A DNA stretch of 64,000 bases, from the NCBI RefSeq assembly GCF_001598695.1, contig NZ_BCZK01000002.1:434001-498000 (forward strand), in the 5' to 3' direction. The translations under genes were made by a program, and so were the position numbers. Of this stretch, positions 27,466 through 35,614 are shown one piece after another. Positions within the stretch are counted from its first letter, which is position 1; every line of letters starts with the position of its first letter. Below the pieces are notes generated by a model. It had not been told where the DNA came from. It searched no databases and saw only the letters and a list, made by a program, of their open reading frames with translations. This stretch comes from Klebsiella oxytoca NBRC 105695 (lineage in GTDB: Bacteria > Pseudomonadota > Gammaproteobacteria > Enterobacterales > Enterobacteriaceae).

Positions 27466-28149
27466 TTAGCCTGGCGAATTCATAAAACAGCCCTTGCCTA
27501 ACTGATGATAGCGGCCTAATGCGACAATATATTTCCTGTTGCTATTCTTCGCCTCGGGGCCTGTCCAGCTCTCCCCAGGCAGCATATAAAATTGCGTTGA
27601 ACTTTCATCGTCACCATTGCAGCCTTTCTGCAGAATGACTCTAAAATAGGTATTGCCAGTATTTTTAATGGTGCCTGTGGCTTCATTAATTTCATACTGG
27701 AATCGCGTCTTACGCGGGCGCACGATGAGGATGGTGCTCATAGACACTGAGGGAACGACATCCATTTGTTTCTGATCCTGACGCCAGGGGAAAATCGTAA
27801 CCGGGGTTTCCTTAAAGATTACCCGATAATATCTCTCAACAGCATCTTTAGGCCCACGGTAATAGAGTTTAAAATATTCCTGGCCATTCGCCTGTACCGT
27901 GAACTTCAGCGGCGACCAGACCAGATCTTTATCCTGGCCTGGAACAGGTCTTTCATCTCCGTTGCCCGGTCGGGAGATTTTATAAGCCGATATGGTATAC
28001 AAATTGTTGTTTTTTGTATCATTGACTATTGGCCGGGAGATAAAATCTTTACTGGCATCCATATCATAAATAATAGAGTCAAAGTACACCGCAGACGCGG
28101 GCGGCATCCACAGCCCGCATAATCCGATGACAAGGATTTTTTTCATCAT
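27466..28149 (-). CDS. ecpE: ECP pilus distal chaperone (EcpE-like)
   Basis: Periplasmic chaperone of the alternate (CFA/I-ECP) class, 227 residues, with a signal peptide (about 1-20). Shared with the EcpB-like protein are KLYYRGPKDAVERYYRVIFKETPVTIF, STILIVRPRKTRFQYEIN and NTGNTYFRVILQKGC. It is the last gene of the operon, overlapping ecpD by ATGA. EcpE was about 236 residues in E. coli as I recall. It is thought to help fold the tip protein EcpD. Confidence 0.85.
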   Translation of the reverse strand: MMKKILVIGLCGLWMPPASAVYFDSIIYDMDASKDFISRPIVNDTKNNNLYTISAYKISRPGNGDERPVPGQDKDLVWSPLKFTVQANGQEYFKLYYRGPKDAVERYYRVIFKETPVTIFPWRQDQKQMDVVPSVSMSTILIVRPRKTRFQYEINEATGTIKNTGNTYFRVILQKGCNGDDESSTQFYMLPGESWTGPEAKNSNRKYIVALGRYHQLGKGCFMNSPG

Positions 28150-29780
28150 CCCCCCCGATCGACGCCAATCCAGGTGGCGGTCACTTTCACATCTCCGGTA
28201 GCGTTGACGACACCCATCCAGTCATGGCCATTGGTGGTGAACTGTGAATGCGGGTCATCCATCGGAAACAGCAGTTTCAGCGTGGTGGTAAAAAAGAAAC
28301 CATCGTTAACGTTGGCGTTCCAGGCCGTCTGAACCCAGGCAGCATTGGTCATATCGACAGGATCTTCGCCGCAGCTGTTGCGGACTTTTACCGCTTTACC
28401 GGTAGCGGACGTCCATTCGAGGTAGGCCGGGACGGGCACTTTTAGCGTCTCGTCCGCTGAGGTAAACAGGCAGTACGGCAGACCATACATGTTGATGGAG
28501 TCGCCGATTACCTGGGCGGTGATGCTATCGGCCTGACGCGATGCGGAGGTGGTGACTTTATACTCAAAGCTGATGGGCTCTTCGCTACCGATCTTGCCGG
28601 ATGCTTGTGGATGCGAACGCCCGTCGCTGGCGACAATGCTGATGCCGTATTCCCGCGGGATGAGGTTAATTAATGTTGATGGCGTGAACTGATAATAACC
28701 CGATTGTGTGGTGACGGCGTTATCAAAATAGAAGGTAAACAGAGAATCCTTGTTGGTTAAATCTACTCCTGCCTTGAGGACTTTTTGGAAAAAGGCGTTG
28801 GACAGGAACACGTAGACGTAGTTACCTGACGGTGTGAAAATCTGGTTATAGTCGACGGTAGTGCTACTGTAGTTATACCAGGTTGCCCCATCACCGCTGA
28901 ACCTTACTTCCGATGCCGAAGGAGAGAATCCCAACATTGCCGTATCAATGAGCATCCGGATATCAAGGCTGGAGGTGAGTACTTTGGTCTCCTGTAAATT
29001 GTAAGACACCATTTTACAGATGATTCCCGAAGCGCTCGTCAAACCGCTCCCTACCACGCCCATCTGGCATAAATCAGAGCCGAGGTTAACGCTTGGCGTG
29101 CCATCGCTGGCAATCCACACTTCTGCCATAGCACCGGTACTGTTTAACTTCAGATGCGAGACCTTTTCGAGGTTGAACGTGTAGTAGCGCCATGTTCCCC
29201 CGCTGGGGAGATCTTTACAGCGAACGCCGGAGGCAAAGTCATAATCGGTATTGGTATTCATGTAGCAAAGATTAAGCTGCAAAGAATCGATGGTCCCCAC
29301 CGGCCGATCGCGAAAATACTCATAGGCCGACTGGCTCAGCGCGCCGGCGCCGTAATAACCGTTTGCTACGGTGTTGCCGGACATCGCGTGATAGTAGCCG
29401 TCTTTATCGATGACATCGGGAGAAATATAGCCAGATGCCGGGCAGTTTGCGCCCGTAGACATGCAGCGGATCCCGAGAAACGGCTGGTTAATGGGCGAAT
29501 TCTCGATCCACAGGTCGAAGTAGCGGTTGGCGTAAGCCCAGCCTACGTAGGTTATATACCCCAGGCTACGCTGGTTAGTCGGATATTTTGTCCAGACGTT
29601 GGCTCCGGTGAAGCGCGGGTCTAGGGAGCTGGTGGTGATGAAATATTCGTCATCGACATCATTGTCGATAAACATATAGGAGTTGCTGCCGCTTCCGCTG
29701 TTGCTGGGGGTGAGCGCCATAGCCGGCGTAGCCAGCAGCCAGCCGGCCAGCAGCATGATGCTCTGGGGTTTAATAGACAT
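28146..29780 (-). CDS. ecpD: ECP pilus tip adhesin (EcpD-like)
   Basis: A 544-residue exported tip protein, about the length of E. coli EcpD (547). It has a signal peptide (about 1-23) and a large extracellular region with several cysteines, including CMSTGANCPASG and a C-terminal pilin-like part (VTTSASRQADSITAQVIGD... KLLFPMDDPH). The ATG at 29780 is chosen because GGAG lies nine bases upstream, whereas an ATG at 29789 has no spacing. It overlaps the end of the usher gene, indicating translational coupling. The receptor is unknown. Confidence 0.85.
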   Translation of the reverse strand: MSIKPQSIMLLAGWLLATPAMALTPSNSGSGSNSYMFIDNDVDDEYFITTSSLDPRFTGANVWTKYPTNQRSLGYITYVGWAYANRYFDLWIENSPINQPFLGIRCMSTGANCPASGYISPDVIDKDGYYHAMSGNTVANGYYGAGALSQSAYEYFRDRPVGTIDSLQLNLCYMNTNTDYDFASGVRCKDLPSGGTWRYYTFNLEKVSHLKLNSTGAMAEVWIASDGTPSVNLGSDLCQMGVVGSGLTSASGIICKMVSYNLQETKVLTSSLDIRMLIDTAMLGFSPSASEVRFSGDGATWYNYSSTTVDYNQIFTPSGNYVYVFLSNAFFQKVLKAGVDLTNKDSLFTFYFDNAVTTQSGYYQFTPSTLINLIPREYGISIVASDGRSHPQASGKIGSEEPISFEYKVTTSASRQADSITAQVIGDSINMYGLPYCLFTSADETLKVPVPAYLEWTSATGKAVKVRNSCGEDPVDMTNAAWVQTAWNANVNDGFFFTTTLKLLFPMDDPHSQFTTNGHDWMGVVNATGDVKVTATWIGVDRGG

Positions 29781-32307
29781 TCTTAACATCTCCAGTCACT
29801 GATGCCGTTTGTTGTTGGATCTCACAAGGGATCTCACCGACCCATACGGCGCCTTTCGCCTCTGTCAGATCCAGATCCACTTCGCAGATGCCGCCGAATT
29901 TATCCACCAGGGTGATCACCGGGAAGCGCTTATCGACGTCCATGGCGAACTCACCGAGTTCGTCGGTGCGCGTTTTACCAATGTGGTTATGAATATCGGC
30001 GTTGGCGTAGTAACCGCCGCGACGGTCTTTCACCCGGCCAAATACGGTGACCAGCTGTTTGACTTCCGGATTAATCACGCTGACGTTGCCCGGATAGAGC
30101 ACGACTTTGCTGCGGCGGTCGGTAACGATGTCGACGCTGTCTTCTGAGTTTTTGTCATTCATCAGCTCCACCTTATATTCCGCGTAAGGCGGAAGGCTGA
30201 TGAAGTTGCTTTTGCCGGTGAGGGGATAGCTTTGACCGTTGATCTGCGCCATCATCCGGCCCTTGCCGCTGAAATTGGTGTTGACCACCAGGCCTGCGGT
30301 TTGGGTACCTTTTCCGGCATAGATATTTTTTTGCGTCCAGGCCACGCTGCCCTGCGAACTCAGGCTGTAGTTTGAGCTGTGCTGCGATGAGCGGCTGACG
30401 GAGACGGTGCCGGCGTTATATTTGGTGTCATAGCTGACGTAACCATTGGCGGCGTAATCGTCGGAACGATAGCGACTATCGTCATTTTTATTCTGTTTAA
30501 TCTGTTTCGAAACCGACGCCCCCACCTGGGTAATGGCGCTGTTGTCAAAGCTTTTGCGCAGCGTGGCGTTCGCCAGCATGTTTCCGTTCTGGCTGGACAC
30601 TCCGGTGCTGAGCCAGGTGGAGAAGGGGATAGAGACATCAATATTGACGTACTTATCGCGCAGATTTTCGTGGTTGTTGTACTGATAATTCTGAATACCG
30701 GCGCGCAGAGAAATCGTCGCATAGCGATTGGCTAACAGCGATTGATCGTAATCGACGTTGGTATAGGTGCTTCCGGTATATTTATTATTGGTGCGGCTGA
30801 CGCTCAGCGTACCAAGGAACGGCGCTATTTTGCGCAGGTTAGCGTTAGCGCCTACGGTAAAGTAGTCGTTCTGCTGCATCGGTAGCGCGTTACCGATGGA
30901 ACTGTACTGGCGCGACCCCCACAGGCTGCCGTACCCATCCGGTAAACTCATATTGAAGGTGGAGGTACTCTGCCAGCTGCCGTCGGTAGCGAGCAGCCCC
31001 TGCTGGTTAAAGCTGAACGCGTTGTTGAAAATAACGTTCGCTTCCGTTTCATTGACGCCGTTATTGTCAAAACCATAGAGCGTGGTTTTCAGATTCACGC
31101 CGGAAAGCCAGGGTTGGTTGGTTGCCGCGGCGACTCCGGCTATCCACGTATTCCGTGTGCCATAATTGATGTTGTAGTTGTGGCGATAGTCCATCTTGTT
31201 GTATTCGAGGCTGCCCGCGAAGGTTTGCCATGAGAGATCGCCGGTAACGCTGGATTTTCGAGCGAACGTTTTATTGATGTTCGCCGTCCGGCTGCTGACC
31301 ACGCGCCCGTTAACGACCACCTGTATATCAACGTTGTAGATACCAAACGGCAGGCGCGACGTATCGAGCTCGTAGCTGCCCATCGAGAAGTTTTGAATGC
31401 TGAGCAGTTTACCGTCACGGTACACGTGCACTTCACCGGCGGCCGGCAGGAACACCGTGACGGGCACCAGGGCAAGCGTGTTGTCCTGCGTTTGTGAACT
31501 GCTTTTATTGCCATAGCTGATGCCGTAAATGCGGCTGGAGTTCAGGGCGCTCATGCTGGCGATCGATTGCAGATTCCAGGTATCCACCATCCCCATCGCC
31601 AGGCGGCGCCCCTGATAGTCACGTTCGTACATCGAGCGATACAGTTTACCCTGCTGGTTGCTGGTTCCAATACCGTACAGGGAACCGTTGAAGTTCAGAT
31701 GGTGCTCGCGCAACGACCAGGTATTGTCCAGCGTCAGGTAGCTGCTGGCGCTATCGGTATTCTCATATTTGTTGTAATAGCTTCCCATGGAGTAATTCAG
31801 CACGCTCGAGAGATTCTGGGCAGTGGATTCCCCAAGCATGTTGGTACGCGGCAAAATAGCGGCCTGCATGGCTGCCCGGTTAACCGTCAGCTCAAGATAA
31901 AAGGAACGCGTATCGAGTGAAAGCGAGGCGTCTTTGTTGATATAAACGCGCTGACCGTCGCCGATGCTTTTGTCCTGCATCTCGTTAATCAGCGATTTTA
32001 TCTGAGGCGATAATTCAGTTCGCTCAGGGAGATCGCTGAGGGTGATCTGATTCAGGCGAAACTCATTATCCTTGATGGTAAGGATGGCATCAGCGATTTT
32101 TTGCTGGCTGCGTTGGGTACTATTATCGCCTTCATAACGAATAAAAACAGGGACCGACATGCCCTGATATAACGCGTTAGCAAATACCGAAGGAATAACA
32201 TAGTTACTGACTTTGACTGGCGCTGTAGCATTAGCTGCCCAACCCTGGTTTACCGTAATTAATAACCCAGCGAACAACGTCCCTTTGACATAACCAAGAT
32301 TATCCAT
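29770..32307 (-). CDS. ecpC: ECP pilus outer-membrane usher (EcpC-like)
   Basis: An 845-residue usher of the alternate chaperone/usher class, close to the 841 residues of E. coli EcpC as recalled. It has a signal peptide (about 1-24), then SNYVIPSVFANALYQGMSVPVFIRYEG, a barrel with the carbohydrate-recognition-like segment VTVFLPAAGEVHVYRDGKLLSIQNFSMGSYELDTSRLPFGIYNVDIQVVVNG, and a C-terminal domain with FGRVKDRRGGYYANADIHNHIGKTRTDELGEF. It sits between the chaperone and tip genes, as in ecpABCDE. Confidence 0.9.
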   Translation of the reverse strand: MDNLGYVKGTLFAGLLITVNQGWAANATAPVKVSNYVIPSVFANALYQGMSVPVFIRYEGDNSTQRSQQKIADAILTIKDNEFRLNQITLSDLPERTELSPQIKSLINEMQDKSIGDGQRVYINKDASLSLDTRSFYLELTVNRAAMQAAILPRTNMLGESTAQNLSSVLNYSMGSYYNKYENTDSASSYLTLDNTWSLREHHLNFNGSLYGIGTSNQQGKLYRSMYERDYQGRRLAMGMVDTWNLQSIASMSALNSSRIYGISYGNKSSSQTQDNTLALVPVTVFLPAAGEVHVYRDGKLLSIQNFSMGSYELDTSRLPFGIYNVDIQVVVNGRVVSSRTANINKTFARKSSVTGDLSWQTFAGSLEYNKMDYRHNYNINYGTRNTWIAGVAAATNQPWLSGVNLKTTLYGFDNNGVNETEANVIFNNAFSFNQQGLLATDGSWQSTSTFNMSLPDGYGSLWGSRQYSSIGNALPMQQNDYFTVGANANLRKIAPFLGTLSVSRTNNKYTGSTYTNVDYDQSLLANRYATISLRAGIQNYQYNNHENLRDKYVNIDVSIPFSTWLSTGVSSQNGNMLANATLRKSFDNSAITQVGASVSKQIKQNKNDDSRYRSDDYAANGYVSYDTKYNAGTVSVSRSSQHSSNYSLSSQGSVAWTQKNIYAGKGTQTAGLVVNTNFSGKGRMMAQINGQSYPLTGKSNFISLPPYAEYKVELMNDKNSEDSVDIVTDRRSKVVLYPGNVSVINPEVKQLVTVFGRVKDRRGGYYANADIHNHIGKTRTDELGEFAMDVDKRFPVITLVDKFGGICEVDLDLTEAKGAVWVGEIPCEIQQQTASVTGDVKNVY

Positions 32308-32315
32308 AATATTAC

Positions 32316-32993
32316 TCAGTTTACATTTATATATTGCTCACCGTGCCATATTCCAATTCGCGTTTTTTTGTTGGTGAGATCGGTATGCTTTATTTTTACG
32401 CTGATACCAGGCATGACATAATAGCGTTCACGACAGCCTTGCCCCTCATCCTTCGCTTTATCACGACAGGGTCCATAGGAGATAACGCGGAATGAAGCGT
32501 TACCGGTATTGGTTACCGTGTCATTATCTCGACGATAGTCGAATCTTTCTTCGCGCGGCGCGACCACCAGAATGGTACCAATAATGGCAGAGGTCGTTGC
32601 CTCACCCTGTTTTTTCTTTTTACTGGCTTCAAACTCGGTCACCGGCTCATCGGTCCAGGATATGCGGTAATAACGCTCCTGATTATCCTGTGGCCCTTTG
32701 TAAAAAAAACGAAAGTTCTCTTTCGCATTTCCGGGTAATATCAGACTGGCTGGCGTTGACAATAATTCCGATCTGCTCGCCATCGGGATAACCTTGCCGC
32801 CGGCCATCGGCGATGAGATACGCTCCACGTTGACGCTAACGTAACGCGCCGTATCGGTGGTATTAATGATTTCTTTTGCCAGCGTCGAGGCATCCGGCCC
32901 CATTATTGAAGTGACGTCTCCGACATTTATTGCATGGGAGGAGGGCGTCACGGTGAATAAGAAGAGAGAGAGTAATAATGGATTCAGTTTCAT
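32316..32993 (-). CDS. ecpB: ECP pilus chaperone (EcpB-like)
   Basis: A 225-residue periplasmic chaperone with signal peptide (about 1-21, PSSHA). It has the same class signatures as the EcpE-like protein: RFFYKGPQDNQERYYRISWTDEPVTEF, GTILVVAPREERFDYRRDN and VTNTGNASFRVISYGPC. It follows the pilin gene after a 64-bp gap with a hairpin and precedes the usher by eight bases. Expected to stabilise EcpA pilin before assembly. Confidence 0.87.
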   Translation of the reverse strand: MKLNPLLLSLFLFTVTPSSHAINVGDVTSIMGPDASTLAKEIINTTDTARYVSVNVERISSPMAGGKVIPMASRSELLSTPASLILPGNAKENFRFFYKGPQDNQERYYRISWTDEPVTEFEASKKKKQGEATTSAIIGTILVVAPREERFDYRRDNDTVTNTGNASFRVISYGPCRDKAKDEGQGCRERYYVMPGISVKIKHTDLTNKKTRIGIWHGEQYINVN

Positions 32994-33006
32994 GGCGCAT
33001 CCTTAT

Positions 33007-33026
33007 AAGGAGGCCAAAGCCTCCTT
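33007..33026 (-). other. Hairpin between ecpA and ecpB
   Basis: Perfect 8-bp stem AAGGAGGC/GCCTCCTT with a four-base loop, between the pilin and chaperone genes. On the minus strand it has no U-tract. It may stabilise ecpA mRNA or restrict ribosome access to ecpB, giving pilin excess. Confidence 0.6.
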
Positions 33027-33057
33027 GTCATACCGGACAGGTGTTGGCTACACCTGA

Positions 33058-33636
33058 TTAGATAGTCCATTCCGCGTTGAACTGAACGCGAACGTCGCCG
33101 CTCCAGTAACCGTCGGTTAAATCTTTGAACTCAGCGGCGGTGCTGCCGTCAGAAGTCGCGGAGTCGATAGTGAAATCGAAGTTACCCTGGGTGCTGACGC
33201 GATCGGCGCCTGCGAAGGCGGTGGCGACTGCCAGCGCATCCAGACCTGCGGAGATGTTGTTGCCCGCATCAATCATCGTTACCGGCGTGGTTTTGTTCAG
33301 CGCGTTGCCGTTCCAGCTCACACCAACGGCCAGAGTAGAGGCGTCAGTGGTACGGCTCAGGGTGTTGCTGACGATTTGAGAGGTCAGCGTGAAGTCAGTC
33401 GCGCCAGACTGGCCCTGGATGGTGATGTCAAAAGCGCCTTTCTGGGCGTTAAACGCTTTAATCCCTTCAGCGTACTGGAAGTTCAGGGATTTCAGCGGAG
33501 TGACAACCAGCGCGCTGGTGGTGTCTTTAGTTGCGCTAGCATCCCAGCTGGCAGTGGCGGAAGTGGTCACGTTAGCCATTGCATTGGTAGAGATAAGAGC
33601 CGCAGCCACAACACCCGCTAATACGATTTTTTTCAT
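33058..33636 (-). CDS. ecpA: ECP major pilin (EcpA-like)
   Basis: A 192-residue common-pilus pilin with signal peptide (about 1-21, TNAMA). It clearly resembles E. coli EcpA: [50 protein letters not shown] against the recalled [49 protein letters not shown], and the end [15 protein letters not shown] against IWSGDVSVQFDATWT. It has no cysteine, as expected for this pilin class. It diverges enough from E. coli EcpA to suggest a separate ECP-like lineage. An AGGAAA ribosome site precedes the ATG. Confidence 0.92.
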   Translation of the reverse strand: [192 protein letters not shown]

Positions 33637-33706
33637 TTTAAATTTCCTGAGAATAATTAAGTTAGTTCCATTTATGGAGTTATTGCTGTAAATACTGATA
33701 ATTTTT

Positions 33707-34324
33707 TTATCCAGATAGAATAATGTTTAACTTCCCTCTGCCTCCCATCTTATTCTGCAAGCTGAGCTTGATTGCGTAGATTCTCTTTTCTGCCATCTGC
33801 AATTCTTTTGCTATCTCTTTAACCGACTTCTCTGCGAGTAAAAGGTCGAGTACCAATACCTCTTGATCGCTGAGTTTTTGACGGTAGCCTCGAGCATATC
33901 TTTGACCGAGAAACGAAAGCTGTATTTTCTTTTCAATCTCATCTCGGGTATCGCTGGTATTGATAATCGAAATTATCTGCTGACAGCGGTGTTTCCAGTA
34001 CAGCGCCAGCGGTTGCGCTAATCTGTCGGCAATCAAAACTACCCGCAGCCCTGTCTTGATCAGATATTCAATCCATTTATCATTGGTGAATAATCTGATG
34101 TTGTAGCGAGAAAAATCAACAAAAATAAAGCCAGAATTAGAGAAGTTGTAATGCTTGTTAATTAAAAAACAATGCACACCATTTTTTAAATAGATATTTT
34201 TATCAGGCCATACGCAATAGTGAGTTTCAATGCAATTAATCGATTTTATCGTAGGTCGTGGATAGATTTCGCACTGATACTGACAGCTTATGCAGTATAC
34301 CTTCTCATATTTCTGAGGAAGCAT
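33707..34324 (-). CDS. ecpR: EcpR-like LuxR-type regulator with four-cysteine motif
   Basis: A pilus regulator 205 residues long from the ATG at 34324. The frame opens at a TTG at 34405, but the ATG places the cysteines one residue from those of the paralogue at 26824, and matches EcpR-family length. Cysteines fall at 11, 14, 18 and 31 (C-x2-C-x3-C-x12-C), then x7-WPDKNIYLK. A C-terminal LuxR-type helix-turn-helix follows (LSDQEVLVLDLLLAEKSVKEIAKELQMAEKRIYAIKLSL). It lies directly before ecpA on the same strand, as ecpR does in E. coli, where it activates the operon. Confidence 0.82.
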   Translation of the reverse strand: MLPQKYEKVYCISCQYQCEIYPRPTIKSINCIETHYCVWPDKNIYLKNGVHCFLINKHYNFSNSGFIFVDFSRYNIRLFTNDKWIEYLIKTGLRVVLIADRLAQPLALYWKHRCQQIISIINTSDTRDEIEKKIQLSFLGQRYARGYRQKLSDQEVLVLDLLLAEKSVKEIAKELQMAEKRIYAIKLSLQNKMGGRGKLNIILSG

Positions 34325-35004
34325 ATGTCGATTTATTTCCCTATATTGTCTTACCCTATCGTTCAATGATGTGGCTATATTATGGCTAGTTAATAAATGT
34401 GACAACTTTAATTTCTGGAGAGTTATACAGATGAAAAATGTGTAAATTCTTAAGTCCAGAAAATGTCTGGATTTATGCTAACCCACTCTAATAAATAAGA
34501 AAAATCTTAAGGTGCGATATTTTATGTCGATCGCTCTTTAAGAATTATCCATTCCGACCAGGAATTTTCTCGCTGAATGGGCGCGGATTGGTTAAAAAAA
34601 AACAGCACAAAAGGTCAAAAAAAATGCTATCTCATCGCTTTTTGTTAATTTTGTGTTTTTATTTTGTTTTATTTTGTGGGGTTTGTTCTGTAATGGCCTA
34701 ATTTTTGTAAGGGAAAGTTGCGATATTTTGGATTATAGGGGAAAGGACTGTCTGGCGAAATATGATCTGGCGTACAAAACCAGGCGTTTTTAAGCGCTAA
34801 AACACGTCGCAGTTTGCAGGGAAGTAAATCAGAAGGATGTGCTAAATCTTCACCGGAAGAAGCGGGCAATGCTTCTTGGTGAAATGGGGCGCTTCAGCCT
34901 GAACTGGCTTTGTCTGGAAGCCGCCGTAGCGCCACCGGGACGATGGCAGCGTGGATTTTGACTTGCAGACAAATGAGCTAACTCTTTCGCGGTGTCCGGC
35001 GAGC
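34325..35004. other. AT-rich region upstream of the ECP regulator
   Basis: About 680 bp with no supported gene. A T-rich stretch (about 34590-34690) suits H-NS or IHF binding. A 66-codon minus-strand frame at 34669-34869 and short plus-strand frames have no recognisable product. The region probably holds the ecpR promoter. Confidence 0.45.
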
Positions 35005-35412
35005 TTACGCCCCTTTCAGCAGAGGAAGCAGGTGATTCTCGGTAAGAGGAGCAAGCTTAATATGCCGATCCTGACCTGGCGTATACCAGATAACTTCTTC
35101 TATTTCGGCCGTCGGCGTAAAGTTCGCTCAGTTGGTGGCTATCTGAAAGATATCCGCAGAGACCGTATGGCCCGGCTCGTTTGCCGCCGTATCGGTGAAA
35201 CGGCCGACCGGAACCAGTTCTTCAGGTGAAACGCTAAAGTTGAGCTCCTCTTTGAGCTCGCGGATCAGCGCCGCTTCCGGGGTTTCCCCGATTTCAGGCT
35301 TTCCACCGGGCTGCATAAAGTACTCAGTCCCTCGTTTGCGTACTAAAAGACAGCGTCCTTGACCGTCGACGATCGTTGCCGCCGCGATGTGAATATTTTT
35401 TATGGTGTTCAA
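35005..35412 (-). pseudogene. NUDIX hydrolase gene with premature stop
   Basis: Residues 1-94 read as a NUDIX protein: AAATIVDGQGRCLLVRKRG, then the Nudix box GGKPEIGETPEAALIRELKEELNF with the catalytic REL-x2-EE core. A TGA at 35128-35130 stops it, but the same frame continues with ANFTPTAEIEEVIWYTPG... and LAPLTENHLLP to a TAA at 35005-35007, the normal C-terminal part of this family. The full length would be about 135 codons, the usual size. It is therefore a nonsense-mutated gene (or a sequence error); a truncated 94-residue product that keeps the Nudix box could still be made. Confidence 0.8.
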
Positions 35413-35568
35413 GAGATACCCCAGTTATATACCGATAGTGTTCAACGACGCGCGTTCGTTTTTCTTCTGGCGAAACAACGCCTGGGCCATCATGATAACG
35501 GCCTTAGCGTGCTAATCAATCCCGTCAATTCTCGCAAAACCTGCTGACGGCGCGGGCGGCGCTCATTT

Positions 35569-35583
35569 ATGATAGCCTGCGAA
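35569..35583. repeat. 15-bp direct repeat, right copy
   Basis: ATGATAGCCTGCGAA, identical to 26502-26516. It lies 32 bp before the LacI-family gene and marks the other side of the ECP/NUDIX block. Confidence 0.4.
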
Positions 35584-35614
35584 ATATAACGTCTATGCGG
35601 GAAGTGCAGCCTCT

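Noticed and set aside
34325-34405. Longer start (TTG at 34405) for the EcpR-like regulator
   Set aside because: No ribosome binding site at suitable spacing. The ATG at 34324 aligns the cysteine motif with that of the paralogue to within one residue.
34669-34869. 66-codon minus-strand frame upstream of ecpR
   Set aside because: It lies in an AT-rich leader, has no ribosome binding site, and the translation resembles no family I know.
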